64,000 nucleotides of DNA from Pseudoflavitalea sp. G-6-1-2. GTDB taxonomy: Bacteria > Bacteroidota > Bacteroidia > Chitinophagales > Chitinophagaceae. A program made the translations under genes and the position numbers. Under the pieces are notes generated by a model. It made no database searches and had not been told where the DNA came from. It worked only from the letters and a program-made list of their open reading frames with translations. The first letter of the stretch is position 1. The number at the start of each line of letters is the position of its first letter. The stretch spans positions 2,232,001 through 2,296,000 of the forward strand of contig NZ_JABBGB010000001.1 of the NCBI RefSeq assembly GCF_012927185.1, in the 5' to 3' direction. This document shows positions 35,922 to 45,288 of this stretch, piece after piece.

Positions 35922-36932
35922 TCAGATATTAGTCAATACTACACGGTATCTCGCTTTTCCTTCTTTGAGATGTGTGATGGCTTCATTCACTTTTTCCATC
36001 GGGAACTCCTGCACGGTAGGATAGATATTATGGCGAACACAAAACTCCAGCATGGTGCAGGTGAGGGCGGGGCCTGCACCCGGACTGCCTGCTACAGACT
36101 TTCCTCCGTTGATAAGATTCCACCCTGCAATCTGCATCGGTTCCTCTACAATTCCAACGGTATGGAATTTTCCTTTGGGAGCAAGGCATTCCAGATAACT
36201 GTTCCAGTTGAGCGGTACATTGGCGGTGTTGAGAATAAAATTCAACTGGCCTTTGATCGATTGAAGCGCTTCGTCGCTGGTAGAATCGATCACGCGCGTA
36301 GCGCCCATCTGCAATATCTCTGCTTCTTTCGATTTGTTGGAGCTGAATGCAATTACTTCACAACCCCAGTGTCTCAGAAACCGGATGGCAAGATGTCCCA
36401 ATCCACCAATTCCGATAACGCCCACTTTATCTGTTGGTCTGATATTCTCGGATACAATCGGCGTGAATACGGTACTGCCTCCACAGAAAAGCGGACCGGC
36501 TTTGGCCATATCGATGCCTTCAGGAAGTTTCACCACCCAGCTCCAGTGCCCGCGTACAACATCTGCAAACCCGCCATGGCGGCCTACTTCCGTTTGTTCG
36601 ATATCGGTGCAAAGCTGATGATCTCCCTGCATGCAATGCGGACAATGCATACAGCTTTTAGAGAACCATCCCATACCAACTTTATCGCCCACTTTCAAAC
36701 CATGTGCATCATCACCGGTGCGGATTATCTCGCCTACGATCTCATGGCCGGGCACAAGCGGATATTGTGAGAACCCCCAGCTGTTATCGATCATGTTTAT
36801 ATCTGAATAGCATAGCCCGCAATAATGCACTTTGATATCAACCTGTTCTCTTCCGATCTCCGGCAGCGTGTATGTGAATGATTCCAATTTCCCACCTGCT
36901 GCTTTTACTGCGTATGCGTTAACTGTTGTCAT
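35922..36932 (-). CDS. Zinc-dependent alcohol dehydrogenase (CAD/YahK type)
   Basis: 336 residues. It belongs to the medium-chain NAD(P)-dependent dehydrogenases. Catalytic zinc ligands lie in HYCGLCYSD and VPGHEIVG, structural zinc cysteines in SCMHCPHCMQGDHQLC, and the Rossmann motif is GIGGLGHLAIRFLRHWG. The pattern after it (NTANVPLNWNSYLECL, GGKSVAGSPGAG) matches the cinnamyl-alcohol/YahK branch, which reduces a range of aldehydes with NADPH. Its own terminator follows. The AraC-type gene upstream, on the same strand and 73 bases away, may regulate it. Confidence 0.93.
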   Translation of the reverse strand: MTTVNAYAVKAAGGKLESFTYTLPEIGREQVDIKVHYCGLCYSDINMIDNSWGFSQYPLVPGHEIVGEIIRTGDDAHGLKVGDKVGMGWFSKSCMHCPHCMQGDHQLCTDIEQTEVGRHGGFADVVRGHWSWVVKLPEGIDMAKAGPLFCGGSTVFTPIVSENIRPTDKVGVIGIGGLGHLAIRFLRHWGCEVIAFSSNKSKEAEILQMGATRVIDSTSDEALQSIKGQLNFILNTANVPLNWNSYLECLAPKGKFHTVGIVEEPMQIAGWNLINGGKSVAGSPGAGPALTCTMLEFCVRHNIYPTVQEFPMEKVNEAITHLKEGKARYRVVLTNI

Positions 36933-37005
36933 GCTGAATATTTATGCAAAGCTAGTTTTGCAATGGCAGGCATAACTACAACAATCAAAGGGATTAGTAT
37001 GAAAT

Positions 37006-37899
37006 TCAAAGTGCCTGCTGCCGGGTGATGCCGGGAGCATGACCGGTTTGTTTTTTGTAGAAATTGTAGAAGTAGTTGGGATATTCGAAACCGAGACTGT
37101 AAGCGATATCTGCAACAGGCCAGTCGCTGTGTTTGAGCAATGAGTCGGCTTCGGTAACGATCCGCTCGGAGATATGAACGGAAGTAGGTTTACCTGTACT
37201 TTTTTTCACTGCATTGTTCAGGTGATTCACATGCACGCTCAGGGCATTGGCGAAATCGCTTGCAGAACGGAGCTTCAATATTCGTTCAGGTGTATCGATA
37301 GGAAATTGCCGTTCGAGCAATTCGAGAAAGGAGGCGGTGATGCGTTCTGCCGCCGTATTGCTTTTGCTGAATGGGGCATCGGGTTCCATCTTCAGCGATT
37401 CGTGAATCAGCAGTTGCAGGCGGCTGCGCAACAGATCGTATTTGAAAGCATAGTCCGAATCGATGTCCCGGAGCATCGACCGGAAAATATCACGCACATT
37501 CTTCAGCTGCTCTTTGTTCAGAAAAAACACGCCGTTCTTTTCAGGACGGAAGAGTGGGGACTGCTGCAGGCTGGAGTTTTTTTGCAGTTCTATCAGGAAT
37601 TCTTTTTTGAACATGCAGAAGTATCCGGGCTGTTCGGGAGAAAGCGGCGTCCACGAAAAAGGGAGCTGGGGATGATAGAAAACAAGTGCGGGTTTATCGA
37701 TCTGTATTTCCTTATCGTGCAAATTGAGTTTGCACTTTCCAAGGAGCAGGGAGATCTTGTAAAAATCTCTGCGTATGTAAAGCAATGGCTCTGTGCAATA
37801 TTCGCCATTATCAAACACATTGAAGAGATTGGTAGCGGTATGCGTAATGCCTCTGTGACGGTAGAATGATTCGGCAGATTCGATGGCTTTCATATTCAT
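37006..37899 (-). CDS. AraC family transcriptional regulator
   Basis: 297 residues from the ATG at 37899; a TTG start further upstream is less likely. The N-terminal part is a cupin-like sensor (LFNVFDNGEYCTEPLLYI, KPALVFYHPQLPFSW). The C-terminal 100 residues hold the double HTH (SASDFANALSVHVNHLNNAV and the WPVADIAYSLGFEYPNYFYN block). Regulators of this group often control a neighbouring oxidoreductase; the zinc dehydrogenase is directly downstream and DoxX upstream. Effector unknown. Confidence 0.9.
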   Translation of the reverse strand: MNMKAIESAESFYRHRGITHTATNLFNVFDNGEYCTEPLLYIRRDFYKISLLLGKCKLNLHDKEIQIDKPALVFYHPQLPFSWTPLSPEQPGYFCMFKKEFLIELQKNSSLQQSPLFRPEKNGVFFLNKEQLKNVRDIFRSMLRDIDSDYAFKYDLLRSRLQLLIHESLKMEPDAPFSKSNTAAERITASFLELLERQFPIDTPERILKLRSASDFANALSVHVNHLNNAVKKSTGKPTSVHISERIVTEADSLLKHSDWPVADIAYSLGFEYPNYFYNFYKKQTGHAPGITRQQAL

Positions 37900-37992
37900 T
37901 ACTACAAAAATCAAAGCACAATGTTTCGCAGGGGCAAAAGAAAAAGCTGCCTTTGCAGCAGCTTTGATCCGGTATTTTCACCGACTGAATGC

Positions 37993-38511
37993 TTATGCAG
38001 TAGCTTTCGCGTACCTGGGAGCATTGGTCGTTCCATGGGATGAAGTTCTTCTTGCTGTTAACCAGCGGTCAACGGAGAAACGCCCACTGCCATTGATCGT
38101 CAGCACTGCGGCAATAGCCCAGAGCAGCAGATCGAACTCATAACCTTCACCTTTCTGATTACCGAACCAGTTCATATAAAAACCGTTGGATTTATGTTCT
38201 ACAAAGAAGGCGCCTATCATTATCAATCCGATCAGTGCAGCATTGATTCTGCCTGCAAATCCGATGATGAGGAGAGCCGCGCCGAGTGATTCTACCAGAA
38301 TTACAAAGGCTGCTGCGGGAGCGGGCATTCCTACATGGCCTGTGAAGTAACCCATGCTGCCTTCCCATCCGAATCCGCCGAACCAGCCGAAGGTTTTTTG
38401 CACACCATGCGCCAGCATTACCACGCCGAGCATTACACGAAGGATTGTCCAGTTGATGCTGTTATCTGTTCCGAGGATGTTGAGTTTCTTACAGTAGTTA
38501 AAGAGATTCAT
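37993..38511 (-). CDS. DoxX family membrane protein
   Basis: 172 residues with four membrane segments: RVMLGVVMLAHGVQKTFGWF, AAFVILVESLGAALLIIGFA, ALIGLIMIGAFF and LLLWAIAAVLTING. DoxX-like proteins are linked to quinone- or thiol-redox reactions in the cytoplasmic membrane. Two TGAYCTAGGTTAAG sites lie 79-115 bases upstream, between it and the divergent DUF4345 gene; a Crp/Fnr gene follows. Substrate unknown. Confidence 0.88.
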   Translation of the reverse strand: MNLFNYCKKLNILGTDNSINWTILRVMLGVVMLAHGVQKTFGWFGGFGWEGSMGYFTGHVGMPAPAAAFVILVESLGAALLIIGFAGRINAALIGLIMIGAFFVEHKSNGFYMNWFGNQKGEGYEFDLLLWAIAAVLTINGSGRFSVDRWLTARRTSSHGTTNAPRYAKATA

Positions 38512-38589
38512 AAAATAACGTTTTAGAAAATGTTTGCGTTTGTGTGATATTGTGATGCAAAGATGCTACGAAACGCAGGGGTGCTCCAA

Positions 38590-38626
38590 TGACCTAGGTT
38601 AAGAAATAGACTTGATCTAGGTTAAG
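38590..38626. promoter_or_regulatory. Tandem operator-like sites TGAYCTAGGTTAAG
   Basis: Two copies, TGACCTAGGTTAAG (38590-38603) and TGATCTAGGTTAAG (38613-38626), in direct orientation 23 bp apart, about two helical turns. Each has a dyad core around CTAG (TGACCTAGGTTA). They lie between divergent DoxX and DUF4345 genes. The spacing suggests two bound dimers on one DNA face; the nearby Crp/Fnr protein is a candidate. Confidence 0.6.
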
Positions 38627-38707
38627 TGTTTTGATGGGGCATAAATCTTGGCGACCGCCAATATTTTACAGATCAGCAGTATCGAATTTTGACCAAAACA
38701 TTACACC

Positions 38708-39130
38708 ATGAATGCTGGTTCAAAATTTCTCCGGTTTGCTTCAAAAGGCTTTGTTGTATTATCTGTGCTGAGTTTGCTCTACGTGAGCATACTCGCCATT
38801 TTCGATCCGCAATCTGTGATGGACCTGGTAGGCGTTAAGCTTCCCAACACGGATTCCATCAGCTCTATCCGTGGTGTGTACGGTGGTGTAGGCGTTACCA
38901 TTGTTGCATTACTGATCCGTTACCTGCTCACAGATGTTGTATCGGCACTGCGTTTTCTTTCCATCTTCTGGGGCGCTTATGCCATATCGAGATTGATCAC
39001 TATGATCTCAGACGGACCACTCGGCGCATTCGGCATGCAATGGCTGATGATAGAGTCGGTATTCTGTCTCATTGCAATTGTATTGCTGCTGCAAAATAAA
39101 AAGCTGCACCGCAGACCGGCACAGCTGTAA
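38708..39130 (+). CDS. DUF4345 membrane protein
   Basis: 140 residues, four membrane helices (about 12-34, 57-75, 80-100, 110-130). ISSIRGVYGGVGVTIVALLI is the DUF4345 core (Arg-Gly-x-Tyr-Gly-Gly). Family function unknown; these proteins often neighbour DoxX genes and small regulators, as here. Divergent from DoxX and convergent with the Crp/Fnr gene. Confidence 0.82.
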   Translation: MNAGSKFLRFASKGFVVLSVLSLLYVSILAIFDPQSVMDLVGVKLPNTDSISSIRGVYGGVGVTIVALLIRYLLTDVVSALRFLSIFWGAYAISRLITMISDGPLGAFGMQWLMIESVFCLIAIVLLLQNKKLHRRPAQL

Positions 39131-39187
39131 CTATTGTTTCCTATGAAGGGTGTTTTTTGAGTGAACAGATCAGGTTTGCCTGGTCTG

Positions 39188-39760
39188 TTATTTTCTGTTG
39201 CTTCTGATTCTGCTGAGGCTTTCGGGCGTGATGCCGAGATAAGAAGCGATATGTTTCAGTGAGAGTCTCTGTTCAAATTGTGGGTATCTTACCTGAAATG
39301 CACGGTAACGTTCTTCTGCCGTCATGCTCATCGATTCGAAAATGCGGTTCTGCATGGCCACATAGGCGCGCTCCAGCAATATTCTGAAATGGCGGTTGAG
39401 CTGCGGAATTTCGTCGTATAATTTTTCCAGCGCCTGTCGCTCGATCATCAGCAGGGTAGAATCTTCCAGCGCTTCCACATCAAAGCGCGAAGGGTTTCCG
39501 CTAAGGAAACTGTACATATCTCCCGTCCACCAATCTTCAAATGCAAAAGTGAGTGTGCGTTCCTGCCCGTTATCATCCACATAAAAGGAGCGGAGGCATC
39601 CTTCGGTAACGAAACATTCGTATCGCATAACGTCGCCTGCCTGTAAAAGGTATTGTTTGCGGCGAACCTGTTTGGTTCTGATCACGCTGGTAAATCTGTT
39701 GATCTCGTCTTCGGTTAGCTGAACGTGTCGGGTGATGTTTTGAACTATCCTTTCGTACAT
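39188..39760 (-). CDS. Crp/Fnr family transcriptional regulator
   Basis: 190 residues. An N-terminal cyclic-nucleotide-binding-like domain (VRRKQYLLQAGDVMRYECFV, EDWWTGDMYSFLSGNPSRF) is joined by a long helix to a C-terminal winged helix (LSLKHIASYLGITPESLSRI). No Cys cluster, so it is not an Fnr-type oxygen sensor. It is divergent from lon and could bind the tandem sites at 38590-38626, but that is an inference from position only. Confidence 0.9.
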   Translation of the reverse strand: MYERIVQNITRHVQLTEDEINRFTSVIRTKQVRRKQYLLQAGDVMRYECFVTEGCLRSFYVDDNGQERTLTFAFEDWWTGDMYSFLSGNPSRFDVEALEDSTLLMIERQALEKLYDEIPQLNRHFRILLERAYVAMQNRIFESMSMTAEERYRAFQVRYPQFEQRLSLKHIASYLGITPESLSRIRSNRK

Positions 39761-39950
39761 GGGCTAAAGTTACAGGAATTGGTAACTTTGAAATCAACCT
39801 TTGTCTTTTTATCTGCCCTTTTGGCTTACCTGAGCCCCTGGCATGCAGCCGCACCTCCGTTGGCATCAAACTTGAACTATAGCCATTCTATTAATAATCA
39901 TAGGTATTTCACGCTGAGTGTGTTATTTTGTCATTAGATAAAATGAAGTA

Positions 39951-42353
39951 ATGAAAGAACCCAGTTTACTTTTTCAAGGCGAAGATGAGATGGATTTTCT
40001 CCCGATAATTCCCCTTAACGAGAATGAACGCGATAATGGTGAAGATCTGGTAGTGCCTGATGAACTTCCCCTGCTCCCCCTCCGTAATACAGTATTGTTC
40101 CCCGGTGTGGTATTGCCCATCACCGTAGGAAGAGATAAAAGCATCAAGGCTGTGAACGATGCCTACAAAGCCGACAAACTGGTGGGCGTTGTAGCGCAGA
40201 AAGACAGTAATGTGGAAGATCCCACAGTGAATGATCTCGAAGATATCGGTACAGTTGCCCGCATCGTGAAGCTGATAAAGATGCCCGATGGCGGAACCAC
40301 GGTGATCATCCAGGGCCGCCGGCGTTTCAGGGTGGCAGGCATTGTGTCGGAAGATCCTTATTTCAAAGCAAGGGTAGAATTGCTTACTGAAGACGATACG
40401 CCCAAACTCGAAGACTTCGAAGCGTATGTTGCCAATATCAAGGAACTGGCAACGCAGATCATTCAGCTTTCTCCGAACATTCCTTCGGAAGCAAGCATCA
40501 TTCTGAAGAATATCGAAAACCCTTCCTTCCTCATCCACTTTATTTCGAGCAACCTCAATACCGAGCTTACCGAAAAACAACAGCTGCTGAAGCTGGATAA
40601 TATCGAAGCACGCGCAGACCTGCTGATGCAGTTGCTGCAACGCGAACTGCAGTTTGCTGAGCTGAAAAATAAAGTGACCACCAAAACAAAAACAGAGCTG
40701 GATAAACAGCAACGCGAATACTTCCTCAATCAGCAGATGAAGAGTATCCGCGAAGAGTTGGGTGGAGATTCCAACGATCGTGAGATCAAGGAAATGCAGA
40801 AGAAAGCGGAAACAAAAAAATGGACGGAGGCCGCACGCGATATGTTCCGCAAAGGAGTAGAGAAGCTGGAAAGAATGCATCCCAGCACACCCGACTACTC
40901 GGTGGTGTACAATCATATGGACCTGCTCCTCGATCTTCCCTGGGGTGAGTACACAGACGATATCTACGATCTGAAGCGTGCACAGAAAGTGCTCGACAAA
41001 GATCATTTCGGCATGAAGAAAGTAAAGGAACGCATTCTCGAATATCTCGCAGTACTGAAACTGAAAGGGGATATGAAGAGTCCGATCCTCTGCTTCGTAG
41101 GCCCTCCCGGTATCGGTAAAACATCGCTGGGACGCAGCATTGCCAGTGCCATCCAGCGCAAATACGTGCGTATCAGTCTCGGTGGACTGCACGACGAAAG
41201 TGAGATCAGAGGCCATCGCAAAACCTATATCGGTGCGATGCCCGGCCGCATTCTGCAATCGCTGAGAAAAATAAAATCATCCAACCCTGTTATCATTCTC
41301 GATGAGATCGATAAAGTAGGGAACGATTTCCGCGGCGATCCTTCATCAGCATTGCTCGAAGTGCTCGATCCCGAACAGAACAATACTTTCTACGATAACT
41401 ATCTCGAACTGGAGTACGATCTCAGCAAAGTGTTGTTCATTGCTACGGCCAATAATATCAATAATATTCAACCGGCATTGAGAGACAGGCTTGAGATCAT
41501 CGAGCTCGGTGGATATGCTGTTGAAGAAAAGATGGAGATAGCGAAGCGACACCTGGTGCCGAAACAAAAAGAAGCACACGGTCTCAAAGATTTCAACTTC
41601 AAGATCGGTGATAAAGTGCTGGAGAAAGTGGTGCAGGATTACACGCGCGAGAGTGGTGTTCGTGAGCTGGATCGTCAGTTGGCCAGCATCATGCGTTACG
41701 AGGCGAAGGAATATGCGATGAAGGAAAAGATCAAAACGCTGGTGACCGCAAAAGATATCGAGAAGATCCTCGGCAAGCCGCGATACAGCAATGATCTCTA
41801 CAAAGTGGCCAATATGCCCGGTGTTGCCGTAGGGCTTGCATGGACGTATGTTGGTGGCGATATCCTCTTCATCGAAACAAGTCTCAGTGAAGGCAAGGGC
41901 GAGTTGAAGCTCACCGGAAACCTCGGAAACGTGATGAAGGAATCAGCGGTTACCGCACTGACCTATCTGCAATCGAATGCTAAGAAATTCGATATCGATC
42001 CTGCCATATTCGAGAAGCGAACCATTCATATTCACCTTCCTGAGGGAGCGGTGCCGAAAGATGGTCCATCTGCTGGTATAACACTGATGACCGCGATGGC
42101 ATCTGCTTTTCAGGGCCGCAAAGTGAAGCCTTATCTGGCAATGAGCGGAGAGATCACCCTTCGCGGGCAAGTATTACCCGTGGGTGGCATCAAGGAGAAA
42201 GTGCTGGCTGCCAAGCGGGCAGGGCTCAAAGAGATCATTCTCTGTTGGCAGAATGAGCGCGATGTGCAGGAAATCGACTCTGATTTTATCAAGGGAATCA
42301 AATTCCATTTCGTGAAAACCATGCAGCAGGTGCTGGAACTTGCGCTGGTTTAA
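39951..42353 (+). CDS. lon: ATP-dependent protease Lon
   Basis: 800 residues, full length. It degrades misfolded and regulatory proteins in the cytoplasm. N-terminal LAN domain (LPLLPLRNTVLFPGVVLPI), coiled coil (about 200-300), AAA+ module with Walker A GPPGIGKT (about 385) and Walker B VIILDEIDK, then the protease domain with the Ser-Lys dyad S707 (PKDGPSAGI) and K750 (GGIKEKVLAAKRAG). Divergent from the Crp/Fnr gene. Confidence 0.97.
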   Translation: MKEPSLLFQGEDEMDFLPIIPLNENERDNGEDLVVPDELPLLPLRNTVLFPGVVLPITVGRDKSIKAVNDAYKADKLVGVVAQKDSNVEDPTVNDLEDIGTVARIVKLIKMPDGGTTVIIQGRRRFRVAGIVSEDPYFKARVELLTEDDTPKLEDFEAYVANIKELATQIIQLSPNIPSEASIILKNIENPSFLIHFISSNLNTELTEKQQLLKLDNIEARADLLMQLLQRELQFAELKNKVTTKTKTELDKQQREYFLNQQMKSIREELGGDSNDREIKEMQKKAETKKWTEAARDMFRKGVEKLERMHPSTPDYSVVYNHMDLLLDLPWGEYTDDIYDLKRAQKVLDKDHFGMKKVKERILEYLAVLKLKGDMKSPILCFVGPPGIGKTSLGRSIASAIQRKYVRISLGGLHDESEIRGHRKTYIGAMPGRILQSLRKIKSSNPVIILDEIDKVGNDFRGDPSSALLEVLDPEQNNTFYDNYLELEYDLSKVLFIATANNINNIQPALRDRLEIIELGGYAVEEKMEIAKRHLVPKQKEAHGLKDFNFKIGDKVLEKVVQDYTRESGVRELDRQLASIMRYEAKEYAMKEKIKTLVTAKDIEKILGKPRYSNDLYKVANMPGVAVGLAWTYVGGDILFIETSLSEGKGELKLTGNLGNVMKESAVTALTYLQSNAKKFDIDPAIFEKRTIHIHLPEGAVPKDGPSAGITLMTAMASAFQGRKVKPYLAMSGEITLRGQVLPVGGIKEKVLAAKRAGLKEIILCWQNERDVQEIDSDFIKGIKFHFVKTMQQVLELALV

Positions 42354-42377
42354 CATTTATACAACGCTTTGCACAAT

Positions 42378-42427
42378 AAATCCCGGAATTGCCGAAACCC
42401 GCTATGGGAAAGGTTTTCCGGGATTTT
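42378..42427 (+). terminator. Terminator of lon
   Basis: AATCCCGGAA / TTCCGGGATT stem with a long loop, ending in TTTT, about 25 bases past the lon stop. Confidence 0.75.
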
Positions 42428-42565
42428 GCCTTTCTGGAAGACTGCTTTTTAATATTATTTTAATCGCTATACGAGCACGAAAGGTCAACAAAAGGAATCT
42501 AATCATGTTATATTTATAGTATCAATTGAAAATTTTTTCATGTTGGTTGTTTTAAGGGTTAAAGG

Positions 42566-42598
42566 AATTCCTCCATGTCAATGGAGGAATTTTTTTTT
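42566..42598 (+). terminator. Second strong terminator between lon and porQ
   Basis: AATTCCTCCAT-GTCA-ATGGAGGAATT perfect eleven-pair stem followed by eight further T. It lies 139 bases after the lon terminator and 41 bases before the porQ start. It either backs up lon or ends a separate short transcript (see findings). Confidence 0.85.
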
Positions 42599-42639
42599 GT
42601 ACCTGAATAACTGGATTATTTTCGCAGGCCATCTACTGC

Positions 42640-43686
42640 ATGAGAACCTGCATCTTCATATCGATCGCACTGTTGTGCTGCGGCCATCTCCGGTCTCAGA
42701 CACTCGGCGGCAGCAGTACCTACAACTTTCTCAAATTACCGGCATCACCACAAACAGCAGCGCTGGGCGGCATCAATATTTCTCAGATCAGCAATGATAT
42801 CGGTCTTGCATATGGCAATCCGGCTTTGTTACGAACTAACATGCATACACAAACGCAGTTCAGTTTCAATTCGCTGAAGGGTGGAGTGAATGCTTACAAC
42901 CTCATCGGCGGTTACCGCGCAGAGCAACTGCAAACCAATTTTGCATTGGGCATTCAGTACATCAGCTATGGCAATATTGTGCAGACAGATGAAAGCGGAA
43001 ACATATACGGCAATATGCGCCCGGTAGATTATGTGATACAGGCCAGTGCAAGCAGGCGTTATATGGATCGCTGGCATTACGGCGCCACCATTAAATTCAT
43101 TCATTCTTCGTACGGCATATATCGTTCTTCGGGCATTGCGCTGGATATCGGCATCAGCTATTACGATTCTTCCAATCTCTGGCAGGCATCATTCGTTGCG
43201 AAGAATATGGGCGCACAGCTGAAGCAATACAATGGATCTTCGCGCGAAGAACTTCCTTTCGATATGCAGCTGGGCATTTCAAAAAGACTGGCCAATGCGC
43301 CGCTTCAGTTTTCGTTAACGGCCTGGCATCTGCAACGCTTCGATATACGCTACAACGATACTGCTTTCAACACGGAGAATGGGTTTGATGAGAAAGGTTC
43401 ACCCTTCTTCGATAAACTGTTCAGTCATGTTTTGCTTAGTGCGCAATGTTACCTCACCGACAAAATAGAGCTCAGTCTCGGCTACAACCATATGCGAAGG
43501 AAGGAGCTGAATGTAAGCAATGCGGGGAATGGGCTGAACGGATTTTCGATGGGAGCGGGTGTGATATTGAAAAAGCTGCAGATCAGGTATTCGAGAAGCT
43601 GGTATCAGCGGAGCATTGCGTATAATCAGTTTGGGCTGGCTTTGCGGTTGGGCGACTACCTGGGAACCGGGAATAGCGGAAAATAA
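42640..43686 (+). CDS. porQ: Type IX secretion system protein PorQ
   Basis: 348 residues. Signal peptide (about 1-20, ending HLRSQ), then a FadL/PorP-like outer-membrane barrel: FLKLPASPQTAALGGINISQ, DIGLAYGNPALL, FSFNSLKGGVNAYNLIGGYR, MGAGVILKKLQIRYSRSWY. These match PorQ, an outer-membrane T9SS component working with PorU/PorV at the cell surface. A TATTTTCG -7-like sequence lies about 20 bases before the ATG. No other por genes are adjacent. Confidence 0.88.
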   Translation: MRTCIFISIALLCCGHLRSQTLGGSSTYNFLKLPASPQTAALGGINISQISNDIGLAYGNPALLRTNMHTQTQFSFNSLKGGVNAYNLIGGYRAEQLQTNFALGIQYISYGNIVQTDESGNIYGNMRPVDYVIQASASRRYMDRWHYGATIKFIHSSYGIYRSSGIALDIGISYYDSSNLWQASFVAKNMGAQLKQYNGSSREELPFDMQLGISKRLANAPLQFSLTAWHLQRFDIRYNDTAFNTENGFDEKGSPFFDKLFSHVLLSAQCYLTDKIELSLGYNHMRRKELNVSNAGNGLNGFSMGAGVILKKLQIRYSRSWYQRSIAYNQFGLALRLGDYLGTGNSGK

Positions 43687-43816
43687 GGTCTGGTAATCGT
43701 TTCCCCTTAATTTCTACTATCAAATTTCCTTGACGCGGTGAAAATTGGCAAAGCAGAATATGATTTTGTCGCCATTTTGAAGGATCTTTTGCCGGTTACT
43801 TTAACAACATTGCTCA

Positions 43817-44254
43817 ATGATCAAAATTATGATAGCAGACGACCACCGGCTGGTGCGGGAAGCCTGGCGGCTGCTCCTGAACAGAGATCCCCGGTTGGAT
43901 GTGATCGCTGTTTGTGAAAATGGCCACCGTGTGGTGGAAGCATCCAGGGTTTTGCAACCCCAGATAATATTGATGGACATCAATATGGAACCCATGAATG
44001 GCATTGAAGCTACGCGCCGCATCCGCGAATTTTCCGATGATATCCGCATCATCGGCATTTCTGTTCATACAGACCTGGCTTATGTTAACGGGCTTATGCA
44101 GGCCGGGGCCAACGGCTATGTAACCAAGAATTCTTCAGGGGAAGAAATGATAGAGGCCATCCTTCAGGTGATGGATGGCCAGCCATATTTTTGTAAAGAG
44201 ATTTCAGGTATCACTTCTGCCGCAGTTCTCGCGGCAACAAGGGCAGCAGGTTAG
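43817..44254 (+). CDS. Stand-alone response-regulator receiver domain
   Basis: 145 residues. Receiver fold with acidic pair ADDH near residue 8, phosphoacceptor D54 (ILMDINM), and the Lys in GYVTKNSS near 104. It reads like the N-terminal half of a NarL/LuxR response regulator but ends after about 20 residues beyond the receiver ([11 protein letters not shown], where the HTH linker would start) without an HTH. No histidine kinase adjoins it. Either a signalling adaptor or a truncated regulator. It overlaps the stop of bioB by 4 bases. Confidence 0.88.
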   Translation: MIKIMIADDHRLVREAWRLLLNRDPRLDVIAVCENGHRVVEASRVLQPQIILMDINMEPMNGIEATRRIREFSDDIRIIGISVHTDLAYVNGLMQAGANGYVTKNSSGEEMIEAILQVMDGQPYFCKEISGITSAAVLAATRAAG

Positions 44255-45228
44255 TGCTGCACCATTTCCTTCTCACCTTTGAAAGCTTCACGGGGCTTCA
44301 ATCCCAGCAGATCGAACATTGCCATATCCTCATCGAATGTAGGATTCGGTGTGGTAAGCAGTTTCTCTCCGGCAAAGATGGAGTTTGCACCAGCCATAAA
44401 GCAGAGCGTTTGATCGGCAATGCTCATGGTAGCTCTTCCTGCACTGAGGCGAACCATTGCTTTCGGCATCAGTATGCGTGCTGAAGCGATCATTCTCACC
44501 AGATCCCAAACCTTTACTTTTTCGTTGTGTTCGAGCGGTGTTCCTTTAACAGGCACCAGTGCATTTACGGGCACGCTTTCAGGATGCTCAGGCATGGTGG
44601 CCAGTGTATGCAGCATCTTGATGCGGTCTTCGTGTGTTTCTCCCAGACCTACGATGCCGCCGCAGCAAACAGATACGCCTGCTTTGCGCACATTGTCGAG
44701 GGTTTGAAGCCTGTCGTCGTAAGTACGGGTAGAAATGATATCGCCGTAATATTCGGCAGAAGTATCGAGGTTATGATTGTACGCATAGAGGCCGGCATCT
44801 GCCAGTTTCTTAGCCTGTTCTTCGGTAAGCATGCCGAGTGTACAGCAAACTTCCATACCCAGTTCATTAACGCCTTTTACCATGTCTATTACACGGTCGA
44901 AGTCGCGGTTGTCGCGCACTTCGCGCCAGGCGGCACCCATGCAGAAGCGGGTAGATCCTGCATCTTTTGCTTTCTGGGCGTACTCCAGCACCTGATCTGT
45001 TTTCATCAGTGCCTGTACATTGATGTCGGTATGATAACGCGCAGCCTGCGGGCAGTAAGAACAATCTTCAGAGCAACCACCTGTTTTGATACTCAGCAGC
45101 GTACACACCTGAACCTCACCGGTATCGTTGAATTCACGGTGGATGGTAGCCGCTTTGTAAATCAATTCCATCAGAGGGGTATTGTACAGTTCTTCTACTT
45201 CCTGCAAAGTCCAGTCGGATCTGATCAT
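44251..45228 (-). CDS. bioB: Biotin synthase
   Basis: 325 residues. Radical-SAM enzyme that inserts sulfur into dethiobiotin. The SAM cluster cysteines are C52, C56 and C59 in [12 protein letters not shown]. Conserved [37 protein letters not shown] and the conserved arginine region LSAGRATM follow. It is alone; no other bio genes are visible. Confidence 0.96.
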   Translation of the reverse strand: MIRSDWTLQEVEELYNTPLMELIYKAATIHREFNDTGEVQVCTLLSIKTGGCSEDCSYCPQAARYHTDINVQALMKTDQVLEYAQKAKDAGSTRFCMGAAWREVRDNRDFDRVIDMVKGVNELGMEVCCTLGMLTEEQAKKLADAGLYAYNHNLDTSAEYYGDIISTRTYDDRLQTLDNVRKAGVSVCCGGIVGLGETHEDRIKMLHTLATMPEHPESVPVNALVPVKGTPLEHNEKVKVWDLVRMIASARILMPKAMVRLSAGRATMSIADQTLCFMAGANSIFAGEKLLTTPNPTFDEDMAMFDLLGLKPREAFKGEKEMVQH

Positions 45229-45288
45229 ATCAAAATTTTTTCTTGAATGGGCGAATATAAAGGTTATTTCGGATCAGGAATAACGTTT

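Noticed and set aside
35805-36770. 321-codon open frame on the plus strand
   Set aside because: Antisense to the zinc alcohol dehydrogenase, whose motifs are complete.
39966-41258. 430-codon open frame on the minus strand
   Set aside because: Antisense to lon; composition is that of a reverse-frame shadow and no family motif appears.
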